Notes: generated by a model from the letters alone, not told the origin. A DNA stretch of 64,000 nt from Tissierella sp. (GCF_031460495.1 NZ_JAVKTS010000002.1:551332-615331), one strand, 5' to 3'; counted from the stretch's first letter, positions 39,704 to 49,374 are shown. Translations and numbers: made by a program.

Positions 39704-40745
39704 TTTGTTTTCAACTGAATTAATAGAAGAATTAGATGTTTGGTTCGCTTCTTTACCAAGAAACCATAAAGATAAAATTACAGCTTCTAAAATATCTATT
39801 AAGTTTGATATAGATTTTAATATTTCTATTATTCTATTAGAAGAATGCTGTGGAGTTGGTATTCTCAAAAAAAACTATGCAATTACATGTCCGATTTGTG
39901 AACATGTGCTAAAGATTTCTAGTGATGATAAATTATATGAAGATATAAGCAACATAGCATTTTGCTATAATTGTGATGAATCTAAATTAGGCTTTACATC
40001 AGATAATATATTAATATTATATAGTCTCATAAAAAACCCAACCAACAACCCAGATAAAGTAAAACTATTGACTAAAAAATATATTGAAGAATCAAAAAAA
40101 CACAAAGGTATCAATACTTCTACTTTAACAGATTATTTATCTAAGAGCGATTGTAATCCAAATTCAATTTTTTACAATCCAAATGAGAAAGAAACGGAAG
40201 AATTAGCTACATTATTATCTAATTTAACAGGGACATTCGATAACACTACAGATAAAGGTAATGCTTTAGAGGATTTAGCTGAGTTCTTACTAAATATTGT
40301 CAAGCCTTTTAAAGTTTCAAGAATAATAAGGACCCCAACCAATCAATTAGATGTTGTAATAAGAAATCAGTTACCCCTTCCAGGGTCTATATTTCTTATC
40401 ATGGGAACGCATTGTATCGCTGAATGCAAGAATGAAAAAGAAAAGCCTGATAATACTTACTATCACAAACTAATAAGTATTTTAAGATTAGCTAGTTCTA
40501 ATTTCGGGATAGTTTTTTCTTTTTTACCTGCTGCAGCTACATGTAAAACAATTGCCCGTGAGACATACCTTCAGGATAAAACAATAGTTATTAATATTCA
40601 TTATGAAGATTTCAAACTAATCATAGAGAAAAATATGAATTTTCTAGACATTATTGAAAGCAAAGCTTTAGATATCAAAATGAACTCAACAAAAAACCTC
40701 TATGAAACAACATTATTTCAAGAAAGTGGACATGTTAATATCTAA
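39669..40745 (+). CDS. Protein B: winged helix/zinc ribbon plus PD-(D/E)XK-like nuclease
   Basis: 358 aa. About 1-70: winged-helix-like (KDKITASKISIKFDIDFNIS). About 74-105: zinc ribbon (CPICEHVLKI, FCYNCDES). About 200-300: nuclease-like core GNALEDLAEFLLN (E), NQLDVVIRN (D), HCIAECKNEK (E-x-K), then FGIVFSFLPAA, matching the Mrr/restriction-endonuclease-like E...D...ExK order. It would cut DNA or RNA, perhaps directed by protein A. Coupled to protein A; terminator follows. Function is inferred. Confidence 0.75.
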   Translation: MFYPELSKIVNDLFSTELIEELDVWFASLPRNHKDKITASKISIKFDIDFNISIILLEECCGVGILKKNYAITCPICEHVLKISSDDKLYEDISNIAFCYNCDESKLGFTSDNILILYSLIKNPTNNPDKVKLLTKKYIEESKKHKGINTSTLTDYLSKSDCNPNSIFYNPNEKETEELATLLSNLTGTFDNTTDKGNALEDLAEFLLNIVKPFKVSRIIRTPTNQLDVVIRNQLPLPGSIFLIMGTHCIAECKNEKEKPDNTYYHKLISILRLASSNFGIVFSFLPAAATCKTIARETYLQDKTIVINIHYEDFKLIIEKNMNFLDIIESKALDIKMNSTKNLYETTLFQESGHVNI

Positions 40746-40749
40746 TTTT

Positions 40750-40777
40750 AAAGCTACTTAAACCGTAGCTTTTTTTA
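40750..40777 (+). terminator. Terminator after the two-gene system
   Basis: AAAGCTAC / GTAGCTTT stem, 7-nt loop, T7 tail. Confidence 0.92.
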
Positions 40778-40810
40778 TATCCAAATTTCAATTTACTTTT
40801 CTTTTTGCTT

Positions 40811-40836
40811 CCAAACTAAATAGTATATGCTATAAT
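40811..40836 (+). promoter_or_regulatory. Integrase promoter
   Basis: TATAAT at 40831-40836 with a poor -35 (TTCCAA near 40809-40814), 37 nt before the integrase ATG. Weak -35 suggests low or activated expression. Confidence 0.5.
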
Positions 40837-40872
40837 AAGTAAAAGAACGCTTGTTTAGAAGGGGGATAATTT

Positions 40873-42603
40873 ATGGCTATAACTGTTAGACAAATGAAAA
40901 TAATTGATGGTGCTCCTCTAGCTGCAATATATACTAGAAAATCTAAAGCTACAGAGACTGGAGAATCAATTGAGAATCAAATAGCTAGATGTATAGCTCT
41001 ATGCGATTATAAAGGCTGGGGATACATTGTTTATGTTGATTATGACTACAGCGGAAAAGATACAGATAGACCTGATTTTTTTGAGATGATAAAAAAGGTT
41101 AAGAACAGTGAGTTTGATTATGTTGTTGTATACCATATTTACAGATTTGCTAGAAATATGAAAGACTTTACTGTGTTAATGGACGAATTGCAGGATTTAG
41201 AAATAGGGTTTACAAGTATCAGTCAAGACTTTGATACATCTACACCTACAGGTCGAGCTGCAATGTATATGACAGCAGTTTTTGGACAACTTGGTAGAGA
41301 AGATACTGCAATGCAAGTAAGAGATAATATGATTTACCTTGCCGAAAAAGGCCGCTGGAATGGTGGTCCTATTCCCTATGGATTTGATACTTATTCTGAA
41401 TTAATCGATTATAGAAATGATGAAGGAAAGAAAAAAGTTACTTATCTCATTAAAAATAAAAAAGAATCAGAGATAATCGAAATGTTTTATGAATGGTATC
41501 TAGCCTCTGATGGCTCTGTAAGAAGTATTACCACTAAAGCCAATGAGTTGGGTTATAAAACTAAGAAAGGCGCTTACTGGTCCCATAATCAAGTTTCAAG
41601 GATATTACAAAACCCTCTATACTGTATTGCTGATGAAGAATCTTATAATTATTTTAAAAGTAATACTGAAGTTAATATTGTTGATGATAAAGAAAAATAT
41701 AATAGTGAAAATGGCCTTATGTATTACAACCGAAGAAGACAATATAAAAAAACTAGTAGATATAGAGAAGAATCTGAATGGATACTTTCGATAGGAGAAC
41801 ATAAAGGATTTATTCCAGGGGAAGTATTTACAAAAGTGCAATTAAAACTTAATGAAAATAAAAATACCGCTCCTAGATCTGGCCAAAGTTTAAGATCCCC
41901 TCTTGTTGGTCTAGTGAAATGTGGTCGCTGTGGTTCTAGTATGTCTATTTATGGTGGTACTAAGAATCCTAATGATAAGTCTAAAGGATATTATCATTAT
42001 TTCAGATGTCTCACTCGTGAGCAAAAGGCTAGAATTTTATGCGATAATAGCAATGTCAGAGCGGATGTTTTGGAAGATTTAATCTTGTCCCATATTAGTG
42101 CCCTACTTGATAATGAAAACTCCTTAAAATCGATTTTAGAGGCCACAAATAATAATATTGCAGATAACATTGCCCCTCTTACTACTAAAAAGAAAAAAAT
42201 AGAATCTGAATTAAGTAATATTGATGATGAAATAAATAATTTAGTTGAAGCTCTCTCTAAAAACATTCTTCCTTCACTTTTGATAAAAAGAAAATATAAG
42301 GACCTTGAAAATAAAAAGGTTGAGATTAGAAATGAATTAGAGAAAATCAATATTGAATTAAGTAATAATTATTATGTAGAGAAATATAATTTTGATACTG
42401 TAGCCAAACATATTAGAAATTTGAAGTATAATTATAGGCTTTTGAATTTTGAACAAAAAAAAGAACTTCTTTATAGTATTGTAAAGGAAGTTTCAATAAA
42501 TAGAAATAAAGTTAAGCTGGTGTTGTACTTTCTGCCTGGGAAATCACTTCAAGAGTATAATGATTTGTCGGATTGCTTACGCAAGGACAAGGATTCATAC
42601 TAG
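40873..42603 (+). CDS. int: Large serine recombinase (integrase), lysogen form ending in host-encoded codons
   Basis: 576 aa here. Resolvase domain about 15-165: [20 protein letters not shown] with catalytic Ser24, [10 protein letters not shown], and [18 protein letters not shown]. Recombinase domain with [10 protein letters not shown]; zinc ribbon CGRCGSSMS...CLTREQ; coiled coil about 420-500. The normal integrase end ([17 protein letters not shown]) is followed by SDCLRKD, then K-D-S-Y and stop, read from host DNA past the attR core (42585-42590). In the circular phage the frame instead continues into the two HTH domains at 456-903, giving 721 aa. Convergent with comM. Confidence 0.93.
   Translation: MAITVRQMKIIDGAPLAAIYTRKSKATETGESIENQIARCIALCDYKGWGYIVYVDYDYSGKDTDRPDFFEMIKKVKNSEFDYVVVYHIYRFARNMKDFTVLMDELQDLEIGFTSISQDFDTSTPTGRAAMYMTAVFGQLGREDTAMQVRDNMIYLAEKGRWNGGPIPYGFDTYSELIDYRNDEGKKKVTYLIKNKKESEIIEMFYEWYLASDGSVRSITTKANELGYKTKKGAYWSHNQVSRILQNPLYCIADEESYNYFKSNTEVNIVDDKEKYNSENGLMYYNRRRQYKKTSRYREESEWILSIGEHKGFIPGEVFTKVQLKLNENKNTAPRSGQSLRSPLVGLVKCGRCGSSMSIYGGTKNPNDKSKGYYHYFRCLTREQKARILCDNSNVRADVLEDLILSHISALLDNENSLKSILEATNNNIADNIAPLTTKKKKIESELSNIDDEINNLVEALSKNILPSLLIKRKYKDLENKKVEIRNELEKINIELSNNYYVEKYNFDTVAKHIRNLKYNYRLLNFEQKKELLYSIVKEVSINRNKVKLVLYFLPGKSLQEYNDLSDCLRKDKDSY
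42573..42602. other. attR: prophage / host comM right junction
   Basis: Phage half GCTTACGCAA, core GGACAA (42585-42590), then host GGATTCATAC. The deduced attP has 12-bp arms GCTTACGCAAGG and CCTTGCGTTAGC (one mismatch) around ACAA, the near-palindromic form expected of large serine recombinase sites. The deduced attB encodes comM residues NPCPCG. Confidence 0.9.
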
Positions 42604-43639
42604 CGATAAGCATAAACTTTGATGGATATGTTAGACTTGAATTTGCCCTTGATATAGTAACGGTTCCGTCTTCCAAAGGCTGACGTAAAACTTCTAAAAC
42701 AGATTTTGGAAACTCTGGCAATTCATCTAAAAATAGTACACCATTGTGAGCTAAAGAAACTTCTCCCGGCTTGGGGACTCTACCCCCACCTATTAAGGAT
42801 ATGGCTGAAGATGTATGATGTGGCGATCTAAATGGACGTTCATGCATAAGAGATTTGGACGAAAGTAATCCAGAAATACTATAAATTTTAGTTACTTCAA
42901 TTGCTTCTTCAAAGGATAATTTAGGCATTATAGTAGGTAGGCTTCTAGCTGCCATAGTCTTTCCCGCACCCGGAGGTCCAATGATAAGTATGTTATGTGA
43001 ACCTGCAGCAGATATCTCTAAAGCTCTTTTTAGACCTGCTTGTCCCTTTATATCCGAAAAGTCAATAGAATAATCAGTCCGTAATTCTGCAGAATTGGTA
43101 CCATGGTTTTTATATGGGTCTATATGTAATTCATTGTTTAAATAATCAACTAATTGGCTTAATGTACTAACAGGAATTATATCCATATCTTCAATCATAC
43201 TGCATTCATCTTTATTTCCATAGGGGATTATACATTTTGATACATCAAAGTCTCTCATAGAGATGACCATTGGCAGCGCTCCTTCAATGGGATTAATCTT
43301 ACCATCTAATGATAACTCTCCAATAAAAATTATGTTTTCAAAATTCCCACCTTCTATAACTCCTGATGATTTTAGTAATCCCACAGCAATTGCTAAATCC
43401 ATTTGTGACCCTTCTTTTTTAAGATTTGCTGGAGCTAAATTTATAGTAATCCTACTTAGAGGAAATTCGTATCCACTATTCTTGATTGCAGCTCTGACCC
43501 TTTCCTTTGACTCTTTTATAGATGTGTCTGCAAGCCCAACAATATTAAATACTGGTAATCCTCTCGATAAATCAGTTTCAACTTCAACAATGATACCGTT
43601 TAACCCCTGTAATACGCAAGTATTAATTTTTGAATACAT
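42585..43639 (-). pseudogene. comM: comM/yifB 5' fragment, interrupted by the prophage
   Basis: Starts [20 protein letters not shown], the normal YifB start, with the N-terminal ChlI domain and the AAA+ Walker [15 protein letters not shown] and Walker [15 protein letters not shown], and stops in [11 protein letters not shown]. The frame then runs about 24 codons into phage DNA before stopping at 42512. Without its C-terminal third the product is probably inactive. AGAGG ribosome binding site. Confidence 0.94.
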
Positions 43640-43714
43640 AAAAAAACCTCTTTTCCATATGTATTTATCTTATTCCCTGGGTAATAGTGAAAATACGCAA
43701 TTTTCCAATTATTA

Positions 43715-44068
43715 TCAACAAAAAGCATTATCTATATGATTTATTTTTGTATTTCCTGTCATATAAACTTCAATTATGTCATACCTTGTTTGATAGTTAT
43801 CTAACTGATTTTGTTGTAGATATATATATGAGCAATAGATAATCTTTTCTTGTTTTTTTCTATTTACAGCCTCATATGCATATCCATAGTTAATATTTGT
43901 CCTAGTTTTAACTTCAACAAATACTAATATATCTTTATACATAGCAATAATATCGATTTCTCCAATTTTATTTCTATAATTTACATTCAAAATATTATAT
44001 CCTTTTGATACAAGATATGATTTTGCAATAACTTCCCCTTTTTTCCCTTTATCAATATTATTTGTCAT
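43715..44068 (-). CDS. yraN: YraN family (UPF0102) endonuclease-like protein
   Basis: 117 aa. KGEVIAKSYLVSKGYNILNV, NKIGEIDIIAMYKDILVFVE and VKTRT: the D and E-x-K of the UPF0102 PD-(D/E)XK fold. Usual neighbour of rnhB and comM in Firmicutes. Overlaps the upstream gene by 11 nt. Confidence 0.92.
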   Translation of the reverse strand: MTNNIDKGKKGEVIAKSYLVSKGYNILNVNYRNKIGEIDIIAMYKDILVFVEVKTRTNINYGYAYEAVNRKKQEKIIYCSYIYLQQNQLDNYQTRYDIIEVYMTGNTKINHIDNAFC

Positions 44069-44357
44069 ATAATCTTCCTTTTTTTATATCTAAATTATAT
44101 ACATAAAATATTATCTCAGCCACAGCCTCATATAATTCAACAGGAATCTTTTCATTGATTTCTAGTCCAATCAAACTATTTACAAGTTCTTTATCTTCAT
44201 ATACAGTTATATCTTCCGCAACAGCTTTTTCAATTATATTTCTTGCTACAATTCCCTGCCCCTTTGCAATTATCTTAGGCGATGTTTCCCTATTATCATA
44301 AGCCAATGCTACAGCTTTTTCAAGATTTTCTTTGGATTTGCTTTTATTGTTTTCCAT
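44058..44357 (-). CDS. FlhB C-terminal-domain-like protein (YlqH/FlhX type)
   Basis: 99 aa matching the cytoplasmic domain of FlhB/EscU: KAVALAYDNRETSPKIIAKG, IEKAVAEDITVYEDKELVNS. It lacks the NPTH autocleavage motif and the membrane domain. Stand-alone FlhB tails of this kind lie beside rnhB in many Firmicutes. Role unclear. Confidence 0.85.
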   Translation of the reverse strand: MENNKSKSKENLEKAVALAYDNRETSPKIIAKGQGIVARNIIEKAVAEDITVYEDKELVNSLIGLEINEKIPVELYEAVAEIIFYVYNLDIKKGRLYDK

Positions 44358-44361
44358 AATT

Positions 44362-45864
44362 TTATACCTTTAAATCTAATATATAAGTTGGATTAGGATT
44401 GGAGATCATAGTATCAAGAATTTGAACAATACTATCGGTTACAAAGTCAATCTTGTTTAAAACATATCCCAGTGAAGATATTTTTTCAACTAATAAATCC
44501 TCTGCTGATTGGAATAGTTCTAAATCCTCCCTTTTTATACTAATCTTTGCATTAATTAGGTCCCCTAATAATTGACAAGAAATGCTAACCTTACCAAGAT
44601 TATTGGTATTTAAATTAATAAAGATATTAATATTTTCATTAGATCCTTTTTTCTTTCTTTTATCCTCTAGAAAAGTTAGTATGCCATCAAGATTTTCTTT
44701 TCTATGATGAATTGGTAAAAAAACAAGTGACAAATCACTATTCAGTTCTCTTAAAAAATCGATTTTATTTTCCAAACTCTTAAGTTCATCCTTTTGCTGT
44801 AAATTTGCATTATTACTTAAATTCCTTAATAATACTTGAAGTTCTTCTAATTCATTGTCTCTAAGTGGCATATAATCATTCAGGATGTCCTTGTCTTCTA
44901 TATTTAATAAAGCTCTATCAGGTTGCATATTTTCTATTCTGTTAATTATTGTATTTACCTTTTTAAAATCATTAGCAAAATCAACAGGATTATTATTTAA
45001 CTCTCTCAAATTTTTTACATTATTAAGTGAAGGTTTAATATTGTTTTTTATCAAAAAACTAGTTAATTTAAGAAATTCTTCTTCTTTATTAAAAATAATC
45101 TCATTATTAACATTTTCATTGTCGCTAGTCATCTTTTCAGTATTAATACTAGTATTAATTTCATCCCCCAAAAACTCTTTGACTATTGAACTAATCTCTT
45201 TCATATTTTGATAGTCATTTTTATTTGCTACTAGCATATATTTTATATCCTCTTTTTCTATAGGAATATAAGTATTCACTCTATTTAATTCAATTGTCAA
45301 AGGCCTTTTTGCTTCTATTTGAGAGTTAGATTCATTATTGATTTGGGGATTATTCTCTGAGTAGCCAATGTTCTTAGTATTAGGACTAACTAAAACTACT
45401 TTTTCTTCATCTTTAATATTTATCAATTGAAGTAATTTCTCAAGAATCTTAATTCCTTCGTTAAGTTTTTGCTCGGTAATAGAGTCATTATACTTCATTA
45501 GATTTTCTACTAGACCAATGGATAATTTAGTTTCTTTAATATTTATACTTTGAAGTAATTTAGAAATAGAGCGATTTTCTTTAAAATCAATCTGAAGGCT
45601 GTCATCTTCATTTATTGGTTTTAGATTAATTACACTATCTTTTATAGATTTAACTAAAAAGGAAATTTCATCGTTTGTATTCATCTTCAAATCTGTTTCA
45701 ACTCTAGCCTGAATAGAACCATGACCCTTAACTTCAATAATTGCTATTTGATCTAAAAATGTTAAAATCTTTCCTTTTAAAATAGACCCTTCTTTTAATA
45801 AAAGATCTTTATTATTTAATAGTAAATTATTTAATAAGTGATTTTCAATTTTCAATGAAATCAT
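44362..45864 (-). CDS. FliK C-terminal-like protein (YlqG position)
   Basis: 500 aa. The C-terminal ~100 residues (FINLNTNNLGKVSISCQLLG, DLINAKISIKREDLELFQSA) resemble the flagellar hook-length control C-domain. The middle is Asn/Glu/Ile-rich and poorly structured. Located with the FlhB-tail gene, matching ylqG-ylqH of Bacillus. Confidence 0.72.
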   Translation of the reverse strand: MISLKIENHLLNNLLLNNKDLLLKEGSILKGKILTFLDQIAIIEVKGHGSIQARVETDLKMNTNDEISFLVKSIKDSVINLKPINEDDSLQIDFKENRSISKLLQSINIKETKLSIGLVENLMKYNDSITEQKLNEGIKILEKLLQLINIKDEEKVVLVSPNTKNIGYSENNPQINNESNSQIEAKRPLTIELNRVNTYIPIEKEDIKYMLVANKNDYQNMKEISSIVKEFLGDEINTSINTEKMTSDNENVNNEIIFNKEEEFLKLTSFLIKNNIKPSLNNVKNLRELNNNPVDFANDFKKVNTIINRIENMQPDRALLNIEDKDILNDYMPLRDNELEELQVLLRNLSNNANLQQKDELKSLENKIDFLRELNSDLSLVFLPIHHRKENLDGILTFLEDKRKKKGSNENINIFINLNTNNLGKVSISCQLLGDLINAKISIKREDLELFQSAEDLLVEKISSLGYVLNKIDFVTDSIVQILDTMISNPNPTYILDLKV

Positions 45865-45875
45865 CCTTTATTATC

Positions 45876-46484
45876 CTATTTTATTATATTCTTCAAAAAT
45901 GTCAGTCTATGAATAGGAGATGGGCCAATTTCTTTTATATACCCTATATGTTCCTTAGTGCCATATCCTTTATGCTTCTGTAGATTATATCCCTGATACT
46001 GTTGATCCCATTCTATGCATAGCCTGTCTCTGAACACCTTTGCAATAATTGATGCACATGCTATTCCATGAGATTTGTCATCGCCTTTTATAATTGCTTC
46101 CTGTGGTATATTTACATCAATTGTTTCAGCATCAATGAGTAGAAAATCTACAGTCACACTTATTCCATTTCTATCCTTAAGATTTTCCACTGCCTTTTGC
46201 ATAGCCAAACGAGTACTCTCTTTTATATTAATTTTGTCAATTACTGCTGAATCCACTCTACCAATTCCATATGCTAAAGAATTAGTCAATATTTCATCAT
46301 ATAGAGACTCCCGTTTCTTTTGTGTAAGTTTCTTAGAATCTTTTACACCGTTTATTCTTAACCCTCTAGGCATAATAATAGCACAGGCAATTACATCTCC
46401 TGCTAAACACCCTCTACCTACTTCATCTATACATGCAATAAAACTATATCCTAGCTCATAAATTTTCTCTTCGATTTCTAGCAC
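45876..46484 (-). CDS. rnhB: Ribonuclease HII
   Basis: 202 aa. IACIDEVGRGCLAGDV (catalytic D, E), KDSKKLT and FLLIDAETI with KGDDKSHGIACASIIAKV. Removes RNA from RNA-DNA hybrids. Follows rbgA with 11 nt spacing. Confidence 0.96.
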   Translation of the reverse strand: MLEIEEKIYELGYSFIACIDEVGRGCLAGDVIACAIIMPRGLRINGVKDSKKLTQKKRESLYDEILTNSLAYGIGRVDSAVIDKINIKESTRLAMQKAVENLKDRNGISVTVDFLLIDAETIDVNIPQEAIIKGDDKSHGIACASIIAKVFRDRLCIEWDQQYQGYNLQKHKGYGTKEHIGYIKEIGPSPIHRLTFLKNIIK

Positions 46485-46495
46485 ACCAACAACTC

Positions 46496-47344
46496 CTATT
46501 CTTGGGGGAATTCTAGTGTTACATTTCCTATTATACCTCTTCTAAACTCGTCTAAAACAATATGGCTAACCTTAGTATAATCAATTTCTCCACCCTTAAT
46601 AATGCAACCTCTTCTTCTACCAATGTCTTCCATTATATTCAAATATGATTTACCCTCAATTTCAATATTATAACGATTATTCAAAAGGTTTGGAAAATAT
46701 TTTGTAAGTCTTTCTATTAACTTGAGAGCTAATGTTTCAATATCTAAAATCTCGTCTTTTATGGCTCCAGTTAAAGCTAAATTTATACCAACTTCTTTAT
46801 CTTCGAATTTAGGCCATAGGATCCCAGGAGTATCTAATAATTCTAGATTCCCTTTTGTCTTAATCCATTGATTGGATTTTGTTACTCCGGGTCTATTGCC
46901 AGTTTTAGCACCTTTTTTACCGGAGAGAGTATTTATTAAAGTTGACTTCCCCACATTTGGTATACCCAATATCATTGCTCTTGTTGGTCTATTTATTACG
47001 CCACGCTTCTCGTAAGCTTTTCTTTTAGTATCTGTTGCTTCATAGGATAACTCAAGTAACTTATCAATTCCATTTCCCTCTAGGGAGTTTAAAAAACAAG
47101 TTTTTATTCCCTTGCTCATAAAGTGATTCTGCCACGCTTTATTTCCATCGCTACTAGCCAAATCCGATTTATTCAATATTATAATTTTGGGTTTCACTCC
47201 AAGTATAGAGTCTATAATAGGATTTTGACTGCTTATAGGTATTCTAGCGTCAATTAATTCAAAAACTACATCCACCATAGGAAGGCTTTTCTGTATAGAT
47301 TCCTTAGTTTTTTTCATATGTCCTGGATACCAGTTTATATTCAT
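46496..47344 (-). CDS. rbgA: Ribosome biogenesis GTPase RbgA (YlqF)
   Basis: 282 aa from ATG 47344 (MNINWYPGHMKKT), after GGGTGAG. Circularly permuted GTPase: NKSDL (G4) near 60, GIPNVGKSTLIN (G1) near 125, DTPG (G3) near 169. Needed for late 50S assembly. Confidence 0.95.
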   Translation of the reverse strand: MNINWYPGHMKKTKESIQKSLPMVDVVFELIDARIPISSQNPIIDSILGVKPKIIILNKSDLASSDGNKAWQNHFMSKGIKTCFLNSLEGNGIDKLLELSYEATDTKRKAYEKRGVINRPTRAMILGIPNVGKSTLINTLSGKKGAKTGNRPGVTKSNQWIKTKGNLELLDTPGILWPKFEDKEVGINLALTGAIKDEILDIETLALKLIERLTKYFPNLLNNRYNIEIEGKSYLNIMEDIGRRRGCIIKGGEIDYTKVSHIVLDEFRRGIIGNVTLEFPQE

Positions 47345-47358
47345 AATCTCACCCACTT

Positions 47359-47388
47359 AAAAAAATTGGGACTATACAAGTCCCAATT
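47359..47388 (-). terminator. Terminator after rplS
   Basis: AATTGGGAC / GTCCCAATT perfect 9-bp stem, 7-nt loop, T7 tail on the minus strand. Confidence 0.9.
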
Positions 47389-47389
47389 A

Positions 47390-47737
47390 TTAGTAATTTC
47401 TTTTCTCTTTAACTTTAGCTGCCTTACCTTGTCTGTCTCTTAGATAGTAAAGTCTTGCTCTTCTTACCTTACCTCTTCTAGTAACAACTAATTTTTCAAT
47501 TCTTGGTGAATTCATTGGGAATGTTCTCTCAACACCTACTCCATAAGATAATCTCCTTACTGTAAATGTTTCTCCTACTCCGCCACCTTGAATTTTAATA
47601 ACTGTACCTTCATATAACTGGATTCTCTCACGAGTTCCCTCAACAACTTTGTAATGAACTTGAACAGTATCTCCAACATTAAAACTAGGTAAATCATTTC
47701 TTAATTGCTCATCTTCTAACATTTTTATAATATCCAT
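47390..47737 (-). CDS. rplS: 50S ribosomal protein L19
   Basis: 115 aa, typical L19 ([36 protein letters not shown]-type segment, [20 protein letters not shown]). Full length. Has its own promoter and leader. Confidence 0.98.
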   Translation of the reverse strand: MDIIKMLEDEQLRNDLPSFNVGDTVQVHYKVVEGTRERIQLYEGTVIKIQGGGVGETFTVRRLSYGVGVERTFPMNSPRIEKLVVTRRGKVRRARLYYLRDRQGKAAKVKEKRNY

Positions 47738-47806
47738 TGTATAGACCCTCCCTTCTCATTAGATGTTCTTGCTTAATTAGCAGAGGACCATCCCTAATTC
47801 CATACG
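47738..47806 (-). ncRNA. rplS 5' leader, probable L19 leader
   Basis: About 65 nt between the promoter and rplS, with GGTCCTCTG and GCAAGAACATCT segments and AAGGGAGG before ATG. Position and size fit the L19 leader that autoregulates rplS in Firmicutes; structure not computed. Confidence 0.4.
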
Positions 47807-47812
47807 ATATGA

Positions 47813-47841
47813 ATTATAGCATATGAATTAATTAATTTCAA
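47813..47841 (-). promoter_or_regulatory. rplS promoter
   Basis: Minus strand TTGAAA, 17 nt, TATAAT, directly after the trmD stop. Confidence 0.85.
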
Positions 47842-48579
47842 CTAATTTTTATCTTCTAATTGGCTATTTACTTTATCTAAAATAACCTTTTCTTCTTTAG
47901 TAAATATTCTATCTTTCAACAAATCAGGTCGTTTTTTTAAAGTTGCTTTTAAGGACTCTTCTCTTCTCCAACTTTTAATTCTTCCATGATTGCCTGATAG
48001 TAAAACCTCTGGTACACAGTGTCCGTTAAATTCTCTAGGTCTAGTATACTGAGGATACTCTAATAATCCATTATAATGGGAATCCTCTATAAAAGATTCA
48101 TCCGTTCTAAGAACTCCAGGTAATAATCTTATAATAGAATCTAATAATACCATAGCTGGAATCTCACCGCCAGTAAGTACATAATCACCAATAGAAACCT
48201 CTTCATCTACATAGTTTTCAATAATTCTATTGTCTACTCCCTCATAATGACCACAAAGTAAAATTAGATGAGTTTCTTTAGATAGTTCATTAGCTAAACA
48301 TTGATCAAAGCTCTTACCTTGTGGTGATAAGTATATCACCCTAGAGTTGGGACTTTTTACACTGCTAATAGCATCGAATATTGGCTCAGGTTGCATTACC
48401 ATACCTGCTCCTCCTCCAAATGGATAATCATCAACCTTCTTATGTTTATTCTTGGAAAAATCTCTAATATTTATACTATTAATTTCAACTATATGTTCAT
48501 CACAAGCTCTACCTATTATACTCCAGTCCAAAATTGTAGAAATAAATTCAGGAAATAATGTTAGGATATCTATTTTCAT
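47842..48579 (-). CDS. trmD: tRNA (guanine-N1)-methyltransferase TrmD
   Basis: 245 aa. LILLCGHYEGVDNRIIE and SIGDYVLTGGEIPAMVLLD form the trefoil-knot SAM site. Methylates G37. Overlaps rimM by 4 nt. Confidence 0.97.
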   Translation of the reverse strand: MKIDILTLFPEFISTILDWSIIGRACDEHIVEINSINIRDFSKNKHKKVDDYPFGGGAGMVMQPEPIFDAISSVKSPNSRVIYLSPQGKSFDQCLANELSKETHLILLCGHYEGVDNRIIENYVDEEVSIGDYVLTGGEIPAMVLLDSIIRLLPGVLRTDESFIEDSHYNGLLEYPQYTRPREFNGHCVPEVLLSGNHGRIKSWRREESLKATLKKRPDLLKDRIFTKEEKVILDKVNSQLEDKN

Positions 48580-49079
48580 TCTATCATTCCTTCAATAGGG
48601 TTAATTATTATTTTTTTATCAACTATATTGACATCAATAATAAATTGTTTTACTGCAGGTATGAGATATTCCTTATTTCCTTCTATGTTTTTTATTACAT
48701 AGACATCATTACTAGCACCTTGTATTACATCTTTTATGGTGCCAACTATATTTGATTCAATATCTATGACTTGAGATCCTACTAAATCATAAATGAAAAA
48801 ATGGTTTTCTGGTAATTTAACTAGTCCTTCTTCATCAACAAAAATATAATTGTCCTTAAAAGAAAGAATCTCATTTATATCATTAAAACCATTAAACTTT
48901 AATATAACAAAGTTTTTATGGTACTTGACTTTTTCAATCTGAACTCTTATTTTTTCTTCACCAATATATGCGATCTTTAAAAAATCGAATCTGTTAATAT
49001 TATTAGTCAAAGGGAATACTTTTACTTCACCTTTGATCCCATGAGTATTAATTATTTTACCTACAATTGTATAATCCAT
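48576..49079 (-). CDS. rimM: 16S rRNA processing protein RimM
   Basis: 167 aa. VGKIINTHGIKGEVKVFPLT N-domain and a PRC-barrel C-domain (YDLVGSQVIDIESNIVGTIK, YLIPAVKQFIIDVNI). Aids 30S head maturation with S19. Confidence 0.95.
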   Translation of the reverse strand: MDYTIVGKIINTHGIKGEVKVFPLTNNINRFDFLKIAYIGEEKIRVQIEKVKYHKNFVILKFNGFNDINEILSFKDNYIFVDEEGLVKLPENHFFIYDLVGSQVIDIESNIVGTIKDVIQGASNDVYVIKNIEGNKEYLIPAVKQFIIDVNIVDKKIIINPIEGMIE

Positions 49080-49099
49080 TTTTTCACCTAACTTATAAT

Positions 49100-49129
49100 A
49101 GTAAGGGATTAGTCTCCTTATCCCTTACT
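49100..49129. other. Hairpin between khpA and rimM
   Basis: AGTAAGGGAT / ATCCCTTACT, 10-bp perfect inverted repeat with 10-nt loop at the khpA stop. No T run, so probably a processing or stability hairpin. Confidence 0.5.
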
Positions 49130-49364
49130 GAATGATTTCAACTATAACTCTTTTATTGTCTTTAATAGCGGCTGCTTTCACAACAGTTCTTATGGCTTTT
49201 GCAATTCTACCTTGTTTTCCAATAATTTTACCCATATCCTCTGGAGCAACTTTTAGTTCAATCATAATTGATTGGCTACCTTCTATTTCATTTACTGTTA
49301 CTTCATCAGGATTATCAACTAGGGATTTAGCGATAAATTCTACTAATTCTCTCACTACTATCAC
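49125..49364 (-). CDS. khpA: KH-domain RNA-binding protein KhpA
   Basis: 79 aa. Single KH domain with GKIIGKQGRIAKAIRTVV. Partner of KhpB/Jag; conserved between rpsP and rimM. Confidence 0.95.
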   Translation of the reverse strand: MIVVRELVEFIAKSLVDNPDEVTVNEIEGSQSIMIELKVAPEDMGKIIGKQGRIAKAIRTVVKAAAIKDNKRVIVEIIQ

Positions 49365-49374
49365 CTCCTAGATA

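Noticed and set aside
42512-42584. Apparent C-terminal 24 residues of comM after NPCPC
   Set aside because: Read from phage DNA beyond attR, antisense to integrase; not conserved comM sequence.
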